Shown here: piece after piece, positions 33,569 to 42,493 of the stretch
Layout of the letters: each line of letters starts with the position of its first letter
How positions within the stretch are numbered: position 1 is the stretch's first letter
Source: HIMB11 sp965657135
Lineage (GTDB): Bacteria; Pseudomonadota; Alphaproteobacteria; Rhodobacterales; Rhodobacteraceae
Reading direction: 5' to 3'
NCBI GenBank assembly: GCA_965657135.1
Contig: CBFHNF010000010.1
Coordinates: 31,995 to 95,994, forward strand
DNA length: 64,000 bases
Position numbers and translations under genes: made by a program
Notes under the pieces: model-generated
The model's input: the letters and a program-made list of their open reading frames with translations, nothing else
Told to the model about the DNA's origin: nothing
Databases searched by the model: none

Positions 33569-34762
33569 ATGGAACTTTTGTCTTGGGGCGAAATCGCGAT
33601 CCGCTCAATCACCCAATTAACGCCGGTTTGGGCAGCGCTGATCATAACGATCTTTGTGTCTATTCGATACAAACGATCCTTGGGCCTTTATGGGAAACTG
33701 TTTGATTCAACCGTGGGCATGATCGGCTTTGCGTTGGTGATGTTCTGGGTCTACACAGGCATGTTTTCAACATTGTTCGACCTTGTTGCAACGCATGACC
33801 CTCTCTCTCAGGTCTCTGGCATGAAAAATAAGGTACCAGGCACTCCGCTACGCGGTGCAGAAGCGGGCGATTATCCATATTACCTATGGGGCGGTGATAA
33901 CCTGGCGCGCGATGTGTTTAGCCGTGTTATGATCGGATCAGGCATTGTTGTTTTGATCGCGCCATTAGCGACCTTGTTCGCCTTTATGGTCGGCATCACA
34001 CTGGGCCTCCCTGCGGGGTATTACGGCGGTCGCTTGGATTTGGTTTTGTCCTTCTTGGCAAACCTGATTTTGGCCTTCCCTGTCATCTTGTTGTTCTACC
34101 TATTGGTGACACCTGAAATTCGAATGACAGGCATGCCGCAATATATGGCGGTAGTATTATTCAGTTTCCCACTGATCTTCTTTGGGGTTTTGATCAACTC
34201 TCGCTATTACATCGATCCGATGAAGCGGAACATATTGTTGATTTCAATTTTGGGCGTTTTGGGCTGGCTATATATATCACTAATCAATGAAGCGAACTCT
34301 AAGATTTCGATCTTTAATGCGATTGATGGTTTTGATGTGGATGCGGGTCTGTTGACTGTGTTTGTGTCCGTTGTTTTTGTAAACTCACCCACAGTTTTCC
34401 GTATCGTGCGTGGCTTGACGATGGATATCAAAACACGTGACTACGTTGCCGCGGCCCAAACGCGGGGTGAAGGCACATGGTACATCATGCTGTGGGAAAT
34501 TCTGCCGAACGCACGCGGCCCGTTGATCGTCGATTTCTGTCTTCGCATTGGGTATACTACCATCCTGCTTGGAACCTTGGGTTTCTTTGGTTTGGGTCTG
34601 GAATCAGAAAGCCCGAACTGGGGTGCAACCATTAACGAAGGGCGCAAACTTCTCTCGATCTATCCTCACCCTGCCCTACCACCTGCGATTGCACTACTGA
34701 GCCTTGTATTAGGGCTGAACTTGCTTGCCGATGGTTTGCGCGAAGAAAGCTTGAAAGATTAA
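33569..34762 (+). CDS. Peptide-type ABC transporter permease (DppC-like)
   Basis: Second membrane subunit, 397 residues, longer than typical DppC (about 300) because of an extended N-terminal part and an extra hydrophobic region near residues 195-235. The coupling-helix loop TRDYVAAAQTRGEGTWYIMLWEILPNA is clear. GLGLESESPNWGATINEGR followed by HPALPPAIALLSLVLGLNLLADGLREE is the DppC-type ending. RBS AGGGAG precedes the ATG. It is followed by a GC-rich hairpin and the ATPase gene. Confidence 0.93.
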   Translation: MELLSWGEIAIRSITQLTPVWAALIITIFVSIRYKRSLGLYGKLFDSTVGMIGFALVMFWVYTGMFSTLFDLVATHDPLSQVSGMKNKVPGTPLRGAEAGDYPYYLWGGDNLARDVFSRVMIGSGIVVLIAPLATLFAFMVGITLGLPAGYYGGRLDLVLSFLANLILAFPVILLFYLLVTPEIRMTGMPQYMAVVLFSFPLIFFGVLINSRYYIDPMKRNILLISILGVLGWLYISLINEANSKISIFNAIDGFDVDAGLLTVFVSVVFVNSPTVFRIVRGLTMDIKTRDYVAAAQTRGEGTWYIMLWEILPNARGPLIVDFCLRIGYTTILLGTLGFFGLGLESESPNWGATINEGRKLLSIYPHPALPPAIALLSLVLGLNLLADGLREESLKD

Positions 34763-34770
34763 TCAAAAGT

Positions 34771-34791
34771 CCGGGATGCACCGCATCCCGG
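34771..34791 (+). repeat. Intercistronic hairpin between permease and ATPase genes
   Basis: CCGGGATGC-ACC-GCATCCCGG is a perfect nine-base stem with a three-base loop. No T run follows, so it is more likely an RNA-stabilising or processing element than a terminator. Confidence 0.6.
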
Positions 34792-34816
34792 CGCATGCTC
34801 CGATTGGGAGGAAAAT

Positions 34817-36904
34817 ATGTCAAAAATAGATTATGATGGGCCCATCCTAGAGATCGAAAACCTATCGATTTCCTTTTTCACCCGCTTGCGCGAGATTCCA
34901 GCGGTGATGGATTTTAGCGTCAAAGTTCAACCAGGCGAAGCGGTTGGTTTGGTTGGTGAATCTGGCTGCGGAAAATCAACTGTTGCACTTGGTGTAATGC
35001 AAGATTTGGGGGTGAATGGCCGTATTGTTGGGGGGTCGATCAAATTCAAAGGTCGCAATCTGAATGAAATGAATGACGAAGAGTTGCGCGACATCCGCGG
35101 CAATGAAATCGCCATGATCTATCAGGAGCCTATGGCATCGCTGAACCCAGCAATGAAAATCGGAAAACAGTTGATGGAAGTCCCGATGATCCACGAAGGT
35201 GTCTCTCAGGAAGAGGCCTATGCCCGTGCATTGGAAGTGGTGACAGATGTGAAATTGCCAGATCCTGAACGGATCTTGAAATCCTATCCTCACCAATTAT
35301 CCGGCGGCCAGCAGCAGCGGATCGTGATCGCAATGGCGTTGATGTCAAAGCCTGCGCTTTTGATCTTGGATGAACCGACAACCGCGTTGGATGTGACGGT
35401 CGAAGCCGCCGTTGTCGAATTAGTTAAGGATTTGGGCAAAAAATATGGAACCTCCATGTTGTTTATTTCACACAACTTGGGACTGGTTTTGGAAACATGT
35501 GATCGCATTTGTGTGATGTATTCAGGCGAAGCCGTCGAAACAGGCTCGATTAAGGATGTGTTTGATAATATGCGCCATCCTTACACGCAGGCGTTATTCC
35601 GTTCGATCCCGCTGCCTGGTGCTGATAAAAACGCGCGACCCTTGGTGGCAATTCCGGGTAATTTCCCATTGCCCCACGAACGCCCAAACGGATGTAATTT
35701 CGGCCCCCGCTGCGATTATTTTGAGGAAGGTCGCTGCAATGCTACTGACATCACAATGTCGCCAATTAAAGGCGAAGATCGTCACGCCTCACGCTGTCTG
35801 AAATTTACTGAAATTGATTGGGATGCCCCAATTAAGGCCGCCAAACAGTTTGAAAAGACTGAACCCGGCGAGGTCATCCTAAAAATTGATGCCCTCAAGA
35901 AATATTACGAAGTCGCTGCAAACGCCCTGTTTGGCGGATCGGGTGCGAAAAAGGTTGTGAAAGCTAATGAAACCCTCACCTTTGAGGCGCGCGAGGGCGA
36001 AACCCTGGCCATCGTTGGCGAAAGTGGATGCGGTAAATCAACATTCGCCAAGGTGTTGATGGGTCTTGAAACTGCGACAGACGGCCAAATTCTGTTAGAT
36101 GGAAAAAACATAGAAGGCACCGCTATCGAACAACGTGACACGCAAACCGTCGCTGATGTTCAAATGGTGTTCCAAAACCCATTTGACACATTGAACCCTT
36201 CGATGACCGTCGGGCGTCAAATCGTACGCGCATTGGAAATCTTTAAGTATGGGACAACAGACGATGAACGCGTTCAACGCATGTTGGAATTGCTGGATTT
36301 GGTGAAACTTCCACGGGCCTTTGCCGAACGTATGCCACGCCAATTGTCTGGTGGACAAAAACAACGTGTGGGCATCGCGCGGGCGTTTGCTGGTGGTGCG
36401 CGTATTGTGGTTGCGGATGAACCTGTGTCAGCATTGGATGTTTCGGTTCAGGCGGCCGTGACCGATTTGTTGATGGAAATTCAGCGGACTGAAAAAACCA
36501 CATTGTTGTTCATCAGCCATGACTTATCGATCGTGCGCTATCTGTCGGATCGTGTGATGGTGATGTATCTTGGCCATGTTGTCGAAATGGGTACTACGGA
36601 TCAGGTGTTCGCCCCACCCTATCATCCCTATACCGAGGCATTGTTGTCAGCCGTGCCAATTGCAGATACATCAATCGTGAAAGAACACATTGTTCTAGAG
36701 GGTGACATTCCATCGGCGATGAACCCACCCTCTGGCTGTCCGTTCCAAACGCGCTGCCGTTGGAAGGACAAAGTTGGCGGAGGCCTATGCGACAGCACGG
36801 TTCCCCCGATACGCACGATGGCCAATGGACATCAGTTGAAATGCCACTTGGATCAAACGGTTTTAGACGAAATGACCCCAGTCATCAAAATGGCTGCCGA
36901 ATAG
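34817..36904 (+). CDS. Fused double ATPase of the peptide-type ABC transporter (DppD-DppF-like)
   Basis: Cytoplasmic ATPase with two complete nucleotide-binding domains in 695 residues. Domain 1 (about 1-330) has GESGCGKSTVALG, signature LSGGQQQRIVIA and Walker B LLILDEPTTALD. Domain 2 (about 355-690) has GESGCGKSTFAKV, LSGGQKQRVGIA and VVADEPVSALD. Each ends with the oligopeptide-transporter C-terminal motif rich in cysteine (NGCNFGPRCDYFEEGRC and SGCPFQTRCRW). Such DppDF fusions are common in Rhodobacterales. The ATG follows TGGGAGG. It ends the importer operon, with a terminator just downstream. Confidence 0.95.
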   Translation: MSKIDYDGPILEIENLSISFFTRLREIPAVMDFSVKVQPGEAVGLVGESGCGKSTVALGVMQDLGVNGRIVGGSIKFKGRNLNEMNDEELRDIRGNEIAMIYQEPMASLNPAMKIGKQLMEVPMIHEGVSQEEAYARALEVVTDVKLPDPERILKSYPHQLSGGQQQRIVIAMALMSKPALLILDEPTTALDVTVEAAVVELVKDLGKKYGTSMLFISHNLGLVLETCDRICVMYSGEAVETGSIKDVFDNMRHPYTQALFRSIPLPGADKNARPLVAIPGNFPLPHERPNGCNFGPRCDYFEEGRCNATDITMSPIKGEDRHASRCLKFTEIDWDAPIKAAKQFEKTEPGEVILKIDALKKYYEVAANALFGGSGAKKVVKANETLTFEAREGETLAIVGESGCGKSTFAKVLMGLETATDGQILLDGKNIEGTAIEQRDTQTVADVQMVFQNPFDTLNPSMTVGRQIVRALEIFKYGTTDDERVQRMLELLDLVKLPRAFAERMPRQLSGGQKQRVGIARAFAGGARIVVADEPVSALDVSVQAAVTDLLMEIQRTEKTTLLFISHDLSIVRYLSDRVMVMYLGHVVEMGTTDQVFAPPYHPYTEALLSAVPIADTSIVKEHIVLEGDIPSAMNPPSGCPFQTRCRWKDKVGGGLCDSTVPPIRTMANGHQLKCHLDQTVLDEMTPVIKMAAE

Positions 36905-36926
36905 GGAATGGTCTTGATATCTCTGG

Positions 36927-36956
36927 AAAACACCCGCATTTTGCGGGTGTTTTTAT
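36927..36956 (+). terminator. Terminator after the peptide importer operon
   Basis: AAAACACCCGCA-TTT-TGCGGGTGTTTT with further T. It ends only about a dozen bases before the ATG of the next gene, so that gene lies within the terminator's downstream edge. Confidence 0.8.
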
Positions 36957-36967
36957 TTGGGAATGCC

Positions 36968-37294
36968 ATGTCACGTTTTGCACCAATGCCGGATACCTCT
37001 TATTATGCGGTGATCTTTTCAAATCAGGCCTCAGAAACTCCTGAAGGTTATGCCGAAATGGCCGCAGCCATGGGCGAAGTTGCCAAAACGCTGCCCGGTT
37101 ACATTGGAATCGAAAGCACGCGCGATGCAGAGGGATTTGCCATCACCGTCAGTTATTGGGAAAGCGAAGATGCCATAAAAGGCTGGAGAGAGCACGCTAA
37201 ACATGCCATTGCGCAAAAAATTGGCAAAGAACGCTGGTATGATGACTACATTCTACGCGTCGCCAAGGTTGAACGACAGTATTCCTTTAAATAG
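36968..37294 (+). CDS. Antibiotic biosynthesis monooxygenase (ABM)-domain protein
   Basis: Small ferredoxin-like dimeric alpha/beta barrel protein, 108 residues from the ATG at 36968 (GGGA seven bases upstream). Family features are YYAVIFSNQASETPEGY at the start, TLPGYIGIESTRDAEGFAITVSYWESEDAIKGW in the middle and a C-terminal YDDYILRVAKVERQY strand. Members range from quinol monooxygenases to proteins of unknown role, so no reaction is claimed. It is placed immediately after the importer operon terminator, so it depends on read-through or on a promoter inside the preceding gene. Confidence 0.85.
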   Translation: MSRFAPMPDTSYYAVIFSNQASETPEGYAEMAAAMGEVAKTLPGYIGIESTRDAEGFAITVSYWESEDAIKGWREHAKHAIAQKIGKERWYDDYILRVAKVERQYSFK

Positions 37295-37300
37295 AATTGG

Positions 37301-37861
37301 CTATCTTTTCATGATCACGCGCACATAATTTTGCGTTTCACGAAATGGTGGCACACCGTTATATTTAATGACAGCTTCTGGGCCCGCGTTATAAGCCGCC
37401 AAAGCCAGACGCCAAGATCGGAAACGTTCATACTGCATGGCCAAATATCGCGCCCCGCCTTCTAGGTTTTGGGACGGCACGCGCGGGTTAACGTTCAGCA
37501 TCCGCGCTGTATCTGGGATCAATTGGGCAAGGCCAATTGCCCCTTTGGGTGACACCGCATTTGGGTTCCAGCGGCTTTCTTGATTGATCAATCGCAAAAA
37601 TAATGCTTCAGGAATGCGATGTCGATTGGCCGCGCGCTTGGCCATATCTAGAAATGGACCACGATAGGACACGTCACGCGGAATATCTCCAAGCCGACCC
37701 GGGATGTAAACATCCTCTCGCTCAAGCGATACCGACGGAGACTCTCCAACCATACGATCAAGGTTCTGGAATTGTTTTATTTTACCTGATCGGTCTGCAC
37801 CACCAGTTGATGCAATGCAACAGCTCACAATAACCAAAAAAACGCCAAACCTAATCATCAT
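37301..37861 (-). CDS. Lytic transglycosylase, SLT domain
   Basis: Periplasmic peptidoglycan-cleaving enzyme of 186 residues. The N-terminus is a signal peptide (RFGVFLVIVSCCIASTGG). The SLT fold begins near residue 75; the catalytic Glu is in RLINQESRWNPNAVSPKG, followed by AIGLAQLIPDTA and the late LALAAYNAGPEAVIKYNGVPP. No substrate-binding extra domain is present. It converges on the ABM gene with six bases between the stops. Confidence 0.92.
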   Translation of the reverse strand: MMIRFGVFLVIVSCCIASTGGADRSGKIKQFQNLDRMVGESPSVSLEREDVYIPGRLGDIPRDVSYRGPFLDMAKRAANRHRIPEALFLRLINQESRWNPNAVSPKGAIGLAQLIPDTARMLNVNPRVPSQNLEGGARYLAMQYERFRSWRLALAAYNAGPEAVIKYNGVPPFRETQNYVRVIMKR

Positions 37862-38008
37862 TTGTCTTTACACCTGATTGAGGCTCCGCCCAAGTCAATG
37901 AATGCCTCCCTGCAGAAAATTGCCTGTTCCATCCCGTTCATTAATATTTTATTCATATTGAAAATGTGCTTTAGGGCAAGAGACGCGCGAAATTCATAGG
38001 AGAGTGCG

Positions 38009-38512
38009 ATGGCAGGGTCAGTGAACAAAGTAATTCTAATCGGCAATCTTGGGCGCGACCCAGAAGTCAGAAGCTTCCCAAACGGGGGCAAGGTGTGCAA
38101 TCTGCGTATTGCGACGTCAGAAAACTGGAAAGATCGCAATACAGGCGAGCGTCGTGAAAAAACCGAATGGCACAGTGTCGCCATTTTTTCTGAACCCCTC
38201 GTGCGTGTGGCGGAACAATACCTACGCAAAGGATCGAAAATTTATATCGAAGGTCAGCTAGAAACTCGTAAGTGGCAGGATCAGTCTGGCCAAGATCGTT
38301 ACAGCACCGAAGTGGTACTACGCCCCTATACCTCGACCCTGACTATGTTGGATGGGCGCGGTGATAATGCCGGTGGTGGCGGTTCCTATGGTGGCGGTAC
38401 TGGCGGTGGCGGCGATTATGAACAGGGCTATGACAATGCACCAGCGCCAGCAGATCCTTACGGCGGTGGATCACGCCCATCAAACGATATGGATGACGAA
38501 ATTCCGTTCTAA
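38009..38512 (+). CDS. ssb: Single-stranded DNA-binding protein
   Basis: Coats single-stranded DNA and recruits repair and replication proteins. The 167 residues comprise an OB fold (about 1-110; NKVILIGNLGRDPEVRSFPNGGKVC and WHSVAIF), a glycine-rich linker (GGGGSYGGGTGGGGDYEQGY) and the acidic tail DMDDEIPF that contacts partners. The ATG follows AGGAGAG. It is about 8 kb from uvrA. A strong terminator follows. Confidence 0.97.
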   Translation: MAGSVNKVILIGNLGRDPEVRSFPNGGKVCNLRIATSENWKDRNTGERREKTEWHSVAIFSEPLVRVAEQYLRKGSKIYIEGQLETRKWQDQSGQDRYSTEVVLRPYTSTLTMLDGRGDNAGGGGSYGGGTGGGGDYEQGYDNAPAPADPYGGGSRPSNDMDDEIPF

Positions 38513-38533
38513 GGCTGAACAGTCTCGTTTCAT

Positions 38534-38567
38534 AAAAAAGGGCGCTGTCATCAGCGCCCTTTTTTTG
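38534..38567 (+). terminator. Bidirectional terminator between ssb and the DAHP synthase gene
   Basis: GGGCGCTG-TCAT-CAGCGCCC with six A before and seven T after. Its symmetric A/T flanks allow it to act for ssb and for the convergent DAHP synthase gene ending at 38583. Confidence 0.85.
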
Positions 38568-38582
38568 TTCAAACTGCCAGAG

Positions 38583-39953
38583 TTACTGCGCAGCAACCGC
38601 GGCGCCATCCGTACGACGCTTTACCAATTCCTCGGCAACTAAGAATGCCAATTCTAACGACTGAGAGGCATTCAAACGTGGATCACATGCTGTATGATAG
38701 CGTGACGAAAGGTCTTCATCAGTGACAGCATAAAGACCGCCCGTACACTCTGTAACATCTTGACCTGTCATTTCAAAATGAACGCCACCAGGAACTGTGT
38801 CTTCGGCGGCATGCACTTCAAAAAATTCGCGCACTTCGCGAAGAACACTATCAAATGGGCGTGTTTTGTATCCAGTCGCTGATTTGATGGTATTGCCATG
38901 CATCGGATCACAAGACCAAACGACATTTGCGCCCTCTTCTTCCACAGTCTTAATTAGCCGTGGCAGATGATCACCAACGCTACCCGCACCAAAGCGCGCG
39001 ATTAGGGTCAAACGCCCTGCTTCGTTTTCGGGGTTCAACTTGGCCATCAACACCTTCAAGTCCTCAGCAGACGTTGTTGGACCACATTTTAGTCCGATTG
39101 GATTCAGCACCCCACGACAAAATTCAACATGTGCGCCGTCTGGCTGACGGGTTCTATCCCCAATCCAGATCATGTGACCAGAACCTGCCAACCAGTTGCC
39201 TGATGTGGAATCCAGACGCGTCAACGCCTCTTCATATTCCAACAATAACCCCTCGTGAGAGGTATAAAAATCAACGGTGCGCAAATCGTGTGAAACTGCA
39301 CTGTCCAATCCGGCAGCAGACATGAAATCTAATGCATCGGAAATACGCGCGGCCATTTCGCGGTAACGCGATGCCTTTTCCCCTTCGGTGAACCCTAATG
39401 TCCAGCTATGCACCTGATGCACATCGGCATAACCGCCTTTGGAAAATGCGCGCAGCAGGTTTAGAGTTGCCGCCGCCTGGGTGTAGGCCTGCAACATTTT
39501 TGATGGATCAGGGATGCGCGCCGCAGACGTGAAATCCAGATCGTTGATGATATCACCGCGATAGCTGGGCAATTCCACACCATCGACCGTTTCGGTTGGG
39601 GCTGAACGGGGTTTTGCAAATTGACCCGCCATGCGGCCCACCTTAATCACTGGCACTTTTGCACCAAAGGTGAGGATCATTGCCATTTGCAACATCACTT
39701 TGAATGTGTCGCGGATGCCATCCGCGCTGAATTGGGCAAAGCTTTCGGCGCAATCGCCCCCTTGCAACAAAAACGCTTCGCCACGCGATGCGGCAGCAAG
39801 TTTACCCTTTAGATTCCGCGCTTCGCCTGCAAAAACAAGCGGTGGATATTGGGTTAGCTGACTTTCGACTGCGTTCAGCGCCTCCTGATCCAAATAATCA
39901 GGCATCTGAACCCGTGGCTTGTTGCGCCAATTGGTTTTTTGCCATTCGCTCAT
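38583..39953 (-). CDS. 3-deoxy-7-phosphoheptulonate synthase, class II
   Basis: First committed step of aromatic amino acid synthesis: condenses phosphoenolpyruvate and erythrose 4-phosphate. The 456 residues belong to the class II (plant/mycobacterial) type, not the 350-residue AroF/G/H type of E. coli. Blocks are FLLQGGDCAESFAQF with the metal-binding Cys, VGRMAGQFAKPRSAPTE, HMIWIGDRTRQPDGAHVEF and WSCDPMHGNT. The start MSEWQKTNW follows an AGAGAAAAG site. It stands alone. Confidence 0.95.
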   Translation of the reverse strand: MSEWQKTNWRNKPRVQMPDYLDQEALNAVESQLTQYPPLVFAGEARNLKGKLAAASRGEAFLLQGGDCAESFAQFSADGIRDTFKVMLQMAMILTFGAKVPVIKVGRMAGQFAKPRSAPTETVDGVELPSYRGDIINDLDFTSAARIPDPSKMLQAYTQAAATLNLLRAFSKGGYADVHQVHSWTLGFTEGEKASRYREMAARISDALDFMSAAGLDSAVSHDLRTVDFYTSHEGLLLEYEEALTRLDSTSGNWLAGSGHMIWIGDRTRQPDGAHVEFCRGVLNPIGLKCGPTTSAEDLKVLMAKLNPENEAGRLTLIARFGAGSVGDHLPRLIKTVEEEGANVVWSCDPMHGNTIKSATGYKTRPFDSVLREVREFFEVHAAEDTVPGGVHFEMTGQDVTECTGGLYAVTDEDLSSRYHTACDPRLNASQSLELAFLVAEELVKRRTDGAAVAAQ

Positions 39954-40126
39954 CTTTTCTCTCCGACGTTAGCGTTCACAATGGGCAATTCTATAACCCT
40001 GTTGGAAGTAGCTGACCACCCCGAATTTACCATTCGACATTGTTCTATGGAAAAGCGTTCACTTCTCTTGTAAGTGCGGCTAAGATTGATCGTCTTGTCC
40101 ACCAAAGATTCGAAAGTGTGCGTGTA

Positions 40127-41131
40127 ATGCGACCGATGGCCTCAACCAGTTTGCGCCCCAAAAGCGAAAACGCGCCCGAGCGTTTCGTCTTTGTGTTGTT
40201 GGAAAATTTCACATTGCTTTCGTTTGCATCTGCACTTGATGCCTTGCGCATTGCCAATCGAATGTTGGGGCGCACAGCCTATGAATGGATATTCATTGGT
40301 GAAGGCGGTGAAACAGTTCAATGTTCTGCAGGCACGACATTCGCATTGGATGATGATCTGTGCGAATTGCGCCGCGATGACATCATGATTCTGTGTGGGG
40401 GTGTCGATATTCAGACAGCCACAACAAAAAAAATATTGAATTGGCTGCGACGCGAAGCAAGGCGCGGATTGACCATTGGGGGACTGTGTACCGCCGCTTA
40501 CCCGATGGCCAAGGCCGGATTGCTCGATGGAAAACGCGCAACAATCCACTGGGAAAATCAGGACAGTTTTTCCGAAGAATTTTTGGAAGTGGACCTCACA
40601 AAATCTGTGTTTATAACGGACGGAAACCGCCTAACCACAGCAGGTGGTACATCATCGATCGATTTGATGTTGAAAATGATCGCAGATAAGCACGGCGAAG
40701 AAATGGCCAACGCAGTCGCGGATCAGATGATTTACAGTTCCATCCGCACGGATCAAGATACACAACGATTATCTGTCCCCACACGTATTGGTGTACGTCA
40801 TCCAAAACTTAGCCAAGTTATCCAAATGATGGAACAAAACATTGAAGAGCCGATTTCACCAGCAGTGTTGGCAAAAGATGTCGGTATGTCGACGCGCCAG
40901 TTAGAGCGCTTGTTTCGCCGTTATTTGAACAGATCGCCGAAAAGATATTACATGGAATTGCGTTTGCAAAAGGCGCGCAATCTGCTGATGCAAACAGATA
41001 TGAGTGTAATTAATGTCGCATTGGCCTGTGGATTTGCCTCGCCTTCACATTTTTCAAAATGTTACAGGGCGCACTATGAAACAACTCCTTATCGTGAAAG
41101 GGGAAGTCATGCACAACGCATTTCGGTCTGA
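40127..41131 (+). CDS. GlxA-family transcriptional regulator (DJ-1/PfpI plus AraC domains)
   Basis: Regulator of about 334 residues from the ATG at 40127. Residues about 20-190 form a DJ-1/PfpI-like domain (RFVFVLLENFTLLSFASALDALR and the nucleophile-elbow region GGLCTAAYPMAKAG). The C-terminal 100 residues are an AraC helix-turn-helix pair (PAVLAKDVGMSTRQLERLFRRYL and INVALACGFASPSHFSKCYRAH). Relatives regulate carnitine, glycine betaine, arginine or similar nitrogen compounds. Its place right before the branched-chain-type importer suggests it controls that operon. A TTG 29 codons upstream is a less likely start. Confidence 0.88.
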   Translation: MRPMASTSLRPKSENAPERFVFVLLENFTLLSFASALDALRIANRMLGRTAYEWIFIGEGGETVQCSAGTTFALDDDLCELRRDDIMILCGGVDIQTATTKKILNWLRREARRGLTIGGLCTAAYPMAKAGLLDGKRATIHWENQDSFSEEFLEVDLTKSVFITDGNRLTTAGGTSSIDLMLKMIADKHGEEMANAVADQMIYSSIRTDQDTQRLSVPTRIGVRHPKLSQVIQMMEQNIEEPISPAVLAKDVGMSTRQLERLFRRYLNRSPKRYYMELRLQKARNLLMQTDMSVINVALACGFASPSHFSKCYRAHYETTPYRERGSHAQRISV

Positions 41132-41224
41132 CACTCAATGTCAGATCAAAAAATATTCTCTTTTCAAATTGAAAAGTGAATCTAAACTATAGCCAGGACA
41201 GTGTCCAAACTTTGGGAGAGAACA

Positions 41225-42415
41225 ATGAAAAAATTTCTAATGGCAACAGCGGCGTCTGCTTTGGTTGCGGGATCTGCATTTGCAGGTGGCCACGGCGAAG
41301 TAAAAATTGGCGTCATTTTGGGCTTTACTGGCCCAATCGAAGCATTGACACCAGCGATGGCAGCTGGTGCTGAATTCGCGATGGCAGAAGTGTCAAGCTC
41401 TGGCGCGTTCTTGGACGGTAAAACCGTTGCACCAGTGCGTGCTGACAGTACTTGTATTGATGCAGCGGCCGCAACTGCTGCTGCAGAACGTTTGATCACA
41501 TCAGATGGCATTTCCGGAATCATGGGCGCGGATTGCTCGGGCGTAACGGGCGCGATCCTTGCAAATGTTGCATTGGCGAACGGCATGGTCATGATTTCAC
41601 CATCTGCGACATCACCGGGCCTATCATCAGCAGAAGACAACGGTTTGTTCTTCCGCACAGCGCCATCAGATGCACGTCAAGGGGTTGTTATGGCGGAGTC
41701 ATTGATGGAAATGGGATCAACAGAAGTTGCCCTAACATACGTCAACAATGACTACGGCAAAGGCTTGGCATCAAGCTTTGAAGAAGCCTTCAAAGCAATG
41801 GGCGGCACAATCACGATTTCAGCTGCGCACGAAGACGAAAAAGCCGATTATTCTGCCGAGGTAGCAGCGCTTGCAGCTGCAGGTGGTGACCGTTTGGTTG
41901 TCGCAGGCTACAACACAGGCGGTGGTGCGGGCATCATCCGTGCGTCATTGGACAGTGGCGCGTTTGACATGTTCCACCTACCTGATGGCATGATTGGTGG
42001 ATCATTGGAAACAGATTTCGGCACTGAAATCGAAGGAAGCACAGGCCAAGCACCAGGCACTGATAGCCCCGGCGCAAGCCAGTTGGTTGACCTTGTTGGT
42101 GATGCATTCGATGGATCATCTGTGTTTGTTGCAGAAAGCTATGACGCAGCCGCATTGATCATGTTGGCAATGCAAGCCGCAGGTTCGCATGAACCCGCCG
42201 ATTACAAAGACAAAGTAATGGATGTTGCAAACGCACCGGGTGAAAAAATCTATCCAGGTGAATTGGCAAAAGGTCTTGAGATTTTGGCAAACGGTGGCGA
42301 AATCGACTATGTTGGCGCATCTGCAGTTGAGCTAATCGGCCCAGGTGAATCATCAGGCAGCTATCGTCAGATCATCTTTGAAGGTGGCAAAATGACAACT
42401 GTGAAATATCGCTAA
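41225..42415 (+). CDS. Branched-chain amino-acid-type ABC transporter substrate-binding protein
   Basis: Periplasmic binding protein of the LivJ/LivK family, 396 residues from the ATG at 41225 (GGGAGAG upstream). The signal peptide is MKKFLMATAASALVAGSAFA. The mature part starts with GHGEVKIGVILGFTGPIEALTP and has the typical VAPVRADSTCIDAAAATAAAERLI and TYVNNDYGKGLASSFEEAFK. The ligand could be a branched-chain amino acid, an amide or urea; sequence alone does not decide. A perfect terminator follows before the ATPase gene. Confidence 0.92.
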   Translation: MKKFLMATAASALVAGSAFAGGHGEVKIGVILGFTGPIEALTPAMAAGAEFAMAEVSSSGAFLDGKTVAPVRADSTCIDAAAATAAAERLITSDGISGIMGADCSGVTGAILANVALANGMVMISPSATSPGLSSAEDNGLFFRTAPSDARQGVVMAESLMEMGSTEVALTYVNNDYGKGLASSFEEAFKAMGGTITISAAHEDEKADYSAEVAALAAAGGDRLVVAGYNTGGGAGIIRASLDSGAFDMFHLPDGMIGGSLETDFGTEIEGSTGQAPGTDSPGASQLVDLVGDAFDGSSVFVAESYDAAALIMLAMQAAGSHEPADYKDKVMDVANAPGEKIYPGELAKGLEILANGGEIDYVGASAVELIGPGESSGSYRQIIFEGGKMTTVKYR

Positions 42416-42435
42416 TTTCATATCTTTCGAACATG

Positions 42436-42464
42436 CAGCCCGAGGGTCTCCTCGGGCTGTTTTC
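42436..42464 (+). terminator. Terminator between binding-protein and ATPase genes
   Basis: CAGCCCGAGG-GTCT-CCTCGGGCTG followed by TTTT. Ten perfect pairs. As at 32.4 kb, it isolates the binding-protein gene from the rest of its operon. Confidence 0.85.
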
Positions 42465-42493
42465 TATAAAAGACGATCCAAAAGAAGTTGCAC

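Noticed and set aside
34771..34791. Hairpin between permease and ATPase genes as a terminator
   Set aside because: No T run follows the stem; listed as an RNA structure instead.
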